Source: Taenia hydatigena (taxonomy: Eukaryota > Platyhelminthes > Cestoda > Cyclophyllidea > Taeniidae). From it: 64,000 nucleotides of DNA. A program made the translations under genes and the position numbers. The notes under the pieces were generated by a model. It was not told where the DNA came from. It worked only from the letters and a program-made list of their open reading frames with translations, and made no database searches. Of this stretch, positions 59,043-64,000 are shown in pieces. The stretch lies in the NCBI GenBank assembly GCA_036345935.2, contig JADWOT020001374.1:40001-104000 (forward strand), in the 5' to 3' direction. Within the stretch, counting starts at the first letter, position 1; each line of letters begins with the position of its first letter.

Positions 59043-60833
59043 ACGTGTGAATCGATTAGCGGCACGTGCTGACGCGTGGTGTCTCTCAGGACCGTCTGAT
59101 GTTGGACTTAGGAGGCACCCGTTGTGGATGGTTTTGCGGGAGCAGACACCACTTGCCTTCGTGTATTTTTACCTTGGTCGATTTCTCTGCAACATGGCGC
59201 ATGCAAAGGCGGTGGATGAGGATGAGACGGGCCATTAATACCAACGTGCTTTAAATGAAATGCACTGCCTTGTCTGGTCTGCTTTCTGTCAGCTTTTTAT
59301 CTCTGTTGTTTCCTTTTGGAAGGACGACTTTCGGGCAGTTTGGGCAATGCGAGGTATGAATGTAGTGAAGACAGTGGCGACGAACTCCCATCGATTGACA
59401 TAGGGCTCGTGAAGGCGTTTTTCCGCTTCTTTTTAGTCGCATACCTAGGTCAATTAATGTGTTGCAGCAGGGCGGTGATTGCACCTCTCCAGTGGAAAGG
59501 AAGCAACATGATTGTTAAGCTGAAAGCCACGAAAGAATAGTTGGATGATGGGCAAAGATGAGACGTTCACAGAAGAGAGGAAGTAGAGGAGAGGATGAAG
59601 TAAGGCCATTGTCGTATGTTCCTACACTGTGCTGTTGCAATGCGTTCCTCATTCCCTGTTCTCTTTCTTCCACATTCTCCTGGATGCCTTCGTTTACCCA
59701 GTTCTCCGACCATGTACTCGAGTAAAGTATGTAGGAATGGACTTTGTGGATGGAATGTAAGTTCCTATCAATCGACAAACTCGAAGACGCTCTTCATGGT
59801 TTACTTTGATAAGTGAAATGCACTAGTTGCGACAATACTTGACTGACGATGCACGTGAATGAGGTTGGTGAGGAGAAAACGGTTAAGATGAAGTAGGGAA
59901 GGAGGGGAGGGTGGTGGCATAAGTTAATGCTATTTTTTTACGATTCCCATCTGCGTTGGCCCTTTGACGTCTTCTGAACTATGTAATGGAAGGTTGCGAG
60001 TTCACAGAGAGATTGGGCGGGAGGCGGTGAAAAGCGTATGCGAGTGTGCGTGGTGGTTAGGTGTATGATTAATCCCTTATGACTGGGTCGGTGACACGAT
60101 TTGCGAGATGGTTTCCTGAGGAGGCACACATCACCTGCCTCTGTGCTTTGCTTCAACATGCTCATTCGCCCACGTAAAACACCTTCTTTACCAGCCTCTT
60201 AGCCACTTTTCGCAGCGACAAGCAACCTTAGCCAAGTCTTTACCGAAACGCTTGTAGTACTTTGTCAAACTAAGGAAACTGCAGAGCTCTGTTTGGTTAG
60301 TTGGCGTTGGTCCAGATCTCGCTTGTTTTGTGCGGTCTTAGAGAACTGCTATTTAATCTGACCAAACTCTACGCCCCACGAAGTTTACGAAGTGTTGTGG
60401 CACTTTGGAGTCTGGACTACTTCGCATTTTCTAAAACTCATAATCAGCCACGAATATTCCTATTCTTTGCTTCTTAACCCCATGAAGGGGTTAATGATTC
60501 CACGAAGTGGAAAGTTCTCCAAAGTGCTGTCCGCTGAACGGTCCTTTGCATGTAACCACGCTAGTCTTTCCCAACATACACGCAGTTACAGCTTAAAAGG
60601 GCAAACTTATATTTCCCTCGTCATAATTTGTGTTTTCCTACAATAATTGTTATAGATCTTCAATGTTACCTCTATTGTCTGGAATATAATTACCCTTTAG
60701 TGGTTAGTCCATCGATTCGGCTGTCGTCTTCTTTCTCAAGCATAAAACGCGCATCCAGCGAAAATTGATCCTCAAAAGCCGTGATAATTTAAGATCACCG
60801 TCATACTGTAAAATAATCGCCCAGACTAAGCAC
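59043..60833. other. Upstream flank of gene B, no gene recognised
   Basis: Short frames only (up to 90 codons at 58966-59238 on +, opposite gene B exon 1). Two adjacent small hairpins stand out at about 60474-60511 (see findings). A promoter for gene B should lie near 59010-59300 on the - strand, but I see no clear TATA or initiator. Confidence 0.4.
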
Positions 60834-61015
60834 ACACCGTAGCATCCCGAGACTCCTTCGAAGGTAAACGAAGGCAGAATGCTAGGGTAGAATATCTATA
60901 TTCAGCGGACAGAGGGAGATAGGCTGCTGGCATGGCCTGGAGGCCAGCCCACGCAGATAGGGCAGTACGGCCACCCCCGTGATCTTGACCGAAACCAAGA
61001 GTTTCAACAAACAAA
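60834..61015 (-). repeat. Dispersed repeat family 2, copy
   Basis: Reverse complement about 80% similar to 46513-46695. Together with the partial copies at 44546 and 46935 it defines a local repeat family of at least about 180 bp. Confidence 0.75.
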
Positions 61016-64000
61016 AAGCCACAAGTACGAATCTAGCAACTCCCATTAACCGCAAGCCACACTTTCATGCAAATTCACGTTTCCAGATATGCACTTTTTT
61101 TTATAAATATAACTTCTTCATATGCGATATTTGCATACCTGCAAAAAGCAAACATTTTGTCGTAACTGTTGCTTATACGCAGTTAACATTAGCACGTGCA
61201 CATTAAAAGAATTAGGCATGAAGACAATATAACGGTAGAATGAATACCTTCAAGAGCTTTTTATAAAAGTACATGGCTATAATTTTGTGGCCTTATTTGT
61301 TGTTATAAGTAAGCCTTTTTGTCAAACAAAGCGAGAAATTCAAAAGGTGGAAAATATTTGGTTTTTTGGCAGAGGTTTGGATGTAATGCGTAAACCATTC
61401 AAGCGTCCTGCCAATTCGGTAATGTGGATCTACACTTGTTTAGGTGTCTCTTGAATTAAATTTATTTTCGCAGACAATTGAATTTATGTCACGTAGGCTG
61501 TTGATAAATGCAAATAATTGCCCATCTTTGTTTGAATACATTGCTAGATTGAGTGCTATCACGGCTCGGTGGACGAGTGTTGCGTAGTTAACCAATGGTA
61601 TTGGTTGCGGATCAGTTTGCTGTCCATCCGATGAGTCGGGTGGATAACCAACGTTGTTGTTTATAGCCCTGCTCCTCGCATGGTTTTATTGTTTGTCGAG
61701 TAAATGGGTGTTAAGTTTGCAGGTACTTGGTTTTATTGTTAATGATTTTGGCTTAAGGAGAACATTGTGGAAGTGTATGGTAGGTTTGCGAGCCTGGGGA
61801 GATTCACCATCGTTCTTTCTGATCCTACTCATGACCTCGTTTTTTTAGAATAAATTAGTGGTCATCTTGAGCCACTGCATGTTCGATTAGGCTGGTTTTG
61901 GCTCATCAGCTGTGTTTCTTTGCAGCGTGCTTCTAGAAATTGACAAAGCATTGACGTACGGTGCTTGCTGTTTAGGGTGTTGGACTCCCCAAGGTATGCA
62001 ATCACATTGACTTGAGTTCTGCTGATGTCAAGTGTCGGTCAATTTGTAAATGAGAACCGGAGGGGTTGCTCTATGCAGAACCGCTTCTACTTTGCCTTGA
62101 GACCCTGACAAAAGGAATGCTGAGCTTCAGCGATTTGACAATCGCATATCGCGATATCGGACTCGCCTCGGCCTGAATTCAAGTAAGATGGATTCTCGGT
62201 CGAGTGTATTGAAGGACTCTGCTCCGGTCTGAGAGACTTGTCGTAAAACGGAATCGCTTGACTGCCGAAAGACTGTCGGAATTGGGAGGATCGGGGAAGT
62301 TTTCTTTGAGCGAGCAATCAGGGCACCGTAACATATGCTAATATTGACGGGTAGGTTTTATCAGTGGGCGATACGAAATGGGTACCTGGCCTCCTTCCTG
62401 GTGCATTTAGGCAGTCACCTTTGTGGGTGAAGAAGCTTGGGAATCTTCAGCTGTAGAATGATCGGCTTCGCTGCCTATCCCATGCTGTCTCCCAACTTCG
62501 AACACTGGACACATTGAGTCTTTGTGTCAATCTCTGGATGGTGTCTTTCCCTCGGTTGGGGTACACCGGAGATCTCAAGTCTTTATCACTTCGCGCCTGC
62601 ATTACTTGTGCAGAATATCGGGCATTGTGAGTGACAGGCTATGGTGCGTGTCTTTTATCTGAGTCGTGATGTTGACGCAGGGTAACTAAGCTATCCAGAG
62701 TCTGACACGTGGTGTAAGATATGTGCACTTGAATGGTGTCAAAAACGTCTGGCTCGTTATTTGAAACAAGGCAGTTAAGTGCCATAGGGTGGATTGGGAG
62801 ATGACACTGAAGCTGTTTTGATGTTGAAATTAGAGTGTTATTGAGCGTTTGCATTGGTGAATATGCACGTGAAGTGATGGTGGGCGCAAGGGCTTTCAGG
62901 CCGATTATTATTTTAAAGTTGCATTTTAGGAGCTGCAACAGTTGTGGTTTGTAGATGAATTGGTGGCCTTCAGATTACCAGCAGGTGGCGCTAGATCATC
63001 AGTAATTTGCACTAGGGCCTTCTTTCGGCCCCGTGGGGGACAGCGCTGATATTTCGTGGGGTCGTTGGTTGAAGGAGATCATTTGAACTTTACACTTTCT
63101 ATAATTTGGCGGCGCTGGCTGCTATAATGTCTGTCTTGGAGGAGAAATTTGTTGCCACTTCTACAGCCAAGATTATTAGCTGGTTACATGTTGGTGGGTG
63201 TGTGGCGTTAAGTGGCTAGGTGGTGGGGGTGGAATTATTGACGACCACCCCAAGGTTTTTTGAAAGTGAGGCAGTATGATTGTACTTGGCTGCCTGTGAG
63301 CCGGTGGTTGGGGTATTGCCGAGCTGGGGTAGGATATTGGGCTGCCACATAGACGCGATGTAGATAGTGGTGGGTGGTGCGTCAGCAGTTTTTGATAGCC
63401 ATTTGGGAGATTGGTAGTTTAGTCAAGATTGTCCTCGTAAGATCGTGATCTGGCTGGATTTCGACTAATTCGTAGGCAGCCAGCGTTTGAGTCCCCGCTA
63501 TCCCGAAGTGTGTGATCGCGGTTGCAGGTGCTACGTGGTTACTTTAGATGTCACCGAGTTTGTGGCGTGGACGCCGATTTGTATGTGAGGTGATGCAGAT
63601 CAAGTGCATCTATTCCTTTGCAGCTGCCATGAGGAACGATATGAATCCTTTCTGCATTCAATATTGCTGCTCACCTTAGTGCGGCATTCGTGTGTTGGTG
63701 TTCAAGCCCTTCAGCTAGGTGTTCTCTTTAAAGGAGTGGACGAGGTTCTGCTTGTCGAAACGTTGGTGCATTTTGAAATTTCCCTTCTTTTTAATTATTT
63801 CTCCACCTTTCGTGTTTCGCAATAAATTTATTTTAATGAACTGTTATTGGCATGCACGTGATGTTCGCTGTCTTTGCGTGGGTGTGTTGAGCCTTTCGAG
63901 AATAATGGTTTGGAGTGGATGACCTGAAATGTGGCGGTGGAGGTGTAGTGAAGGGGTGGTAGTTTAAGTTTTTGTGAGTGAACAAGAGGAGACGGTACTG
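61016..64000. other. No gene recognised; T/G-rich on + strand
   Basis: From about 61650 to the window end the + strand is rich in T and G with many gtgg and ggtg words. Hydrophobic open frames (64 codons at 61654, 73 at 63604) follow from that composition and have no recognised motif. Confidence 0.5.

Overview
The window looks like non-coding-rich DNA from an animal nuclear genome. There are no operons, no dense ORFs and no Shine-Dalgarno signals. The only convincing coding signals are short exons bounded by GT/AG splice sites, plus a decayed Ty3/gypsy-type retroelement. Exons of 7, 14 and 17 nt that keep phase recall the micro-exon genes known from parasitic flatworms. A platyhelminth, possibly a tapeworm, is therefore my best guess, but this is inference only.

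Layout. 1-13236 is AT-rich sequence in which I recognise nothing functional. 13237-32389 is a large imperfect palindrome: a left arm (13237-21721), a unique spacer (21722-23833) and a right arm (23834-32389). The inner parts of the arms are almost identical; the outer ~2.7 kb differ by about 6%. The right arm holds the only sequencing gap (24309-24909), which falls on the mirror of a His/Cys-rich 42-bp repeat ORF. 32390-41880 is mostly repeats: a tRNA-Arg-like pseudogene (34185-34257), a CT-rich tract, and a dispersed ~400-bp repeat duplicated in tandem at 37.3-38.3 kb.

The most interesting content is a pair of paralogous multi-exon genes in opposite, convergent orientation. Gene A lies on + (exons 42413-43952, 5' end not found). 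Gene B lies on - (exons 59003-56464). They share exon order, exon phases, identical 7-nt micro-exons, a hydrophobic Cys-rich penultimate exon and a 52-nt last exon whose stop codon is at the same position. Gene B joins into an uninterrupted 227-codon frame with an N-terminal hydrophobic region. Each gene keeps one upstream exon that I cannot find intact in the other.

Between the paralogs lie copies of another dispersed repeat (44.5, 46.5 and 46.9 kb, with a further copy at 60.9 kb), weak exon candidates at 48.7-50.6 kb, the broken gypsy element (about 51.1-54.4 kb; gag, protease, RT, RNase H and part of integrase) and a ~182-bp tandem repeat (54.64-55.2 kb). 59.1-64.0 kb is largely G/T-rich on the + strand with no recognised gene.
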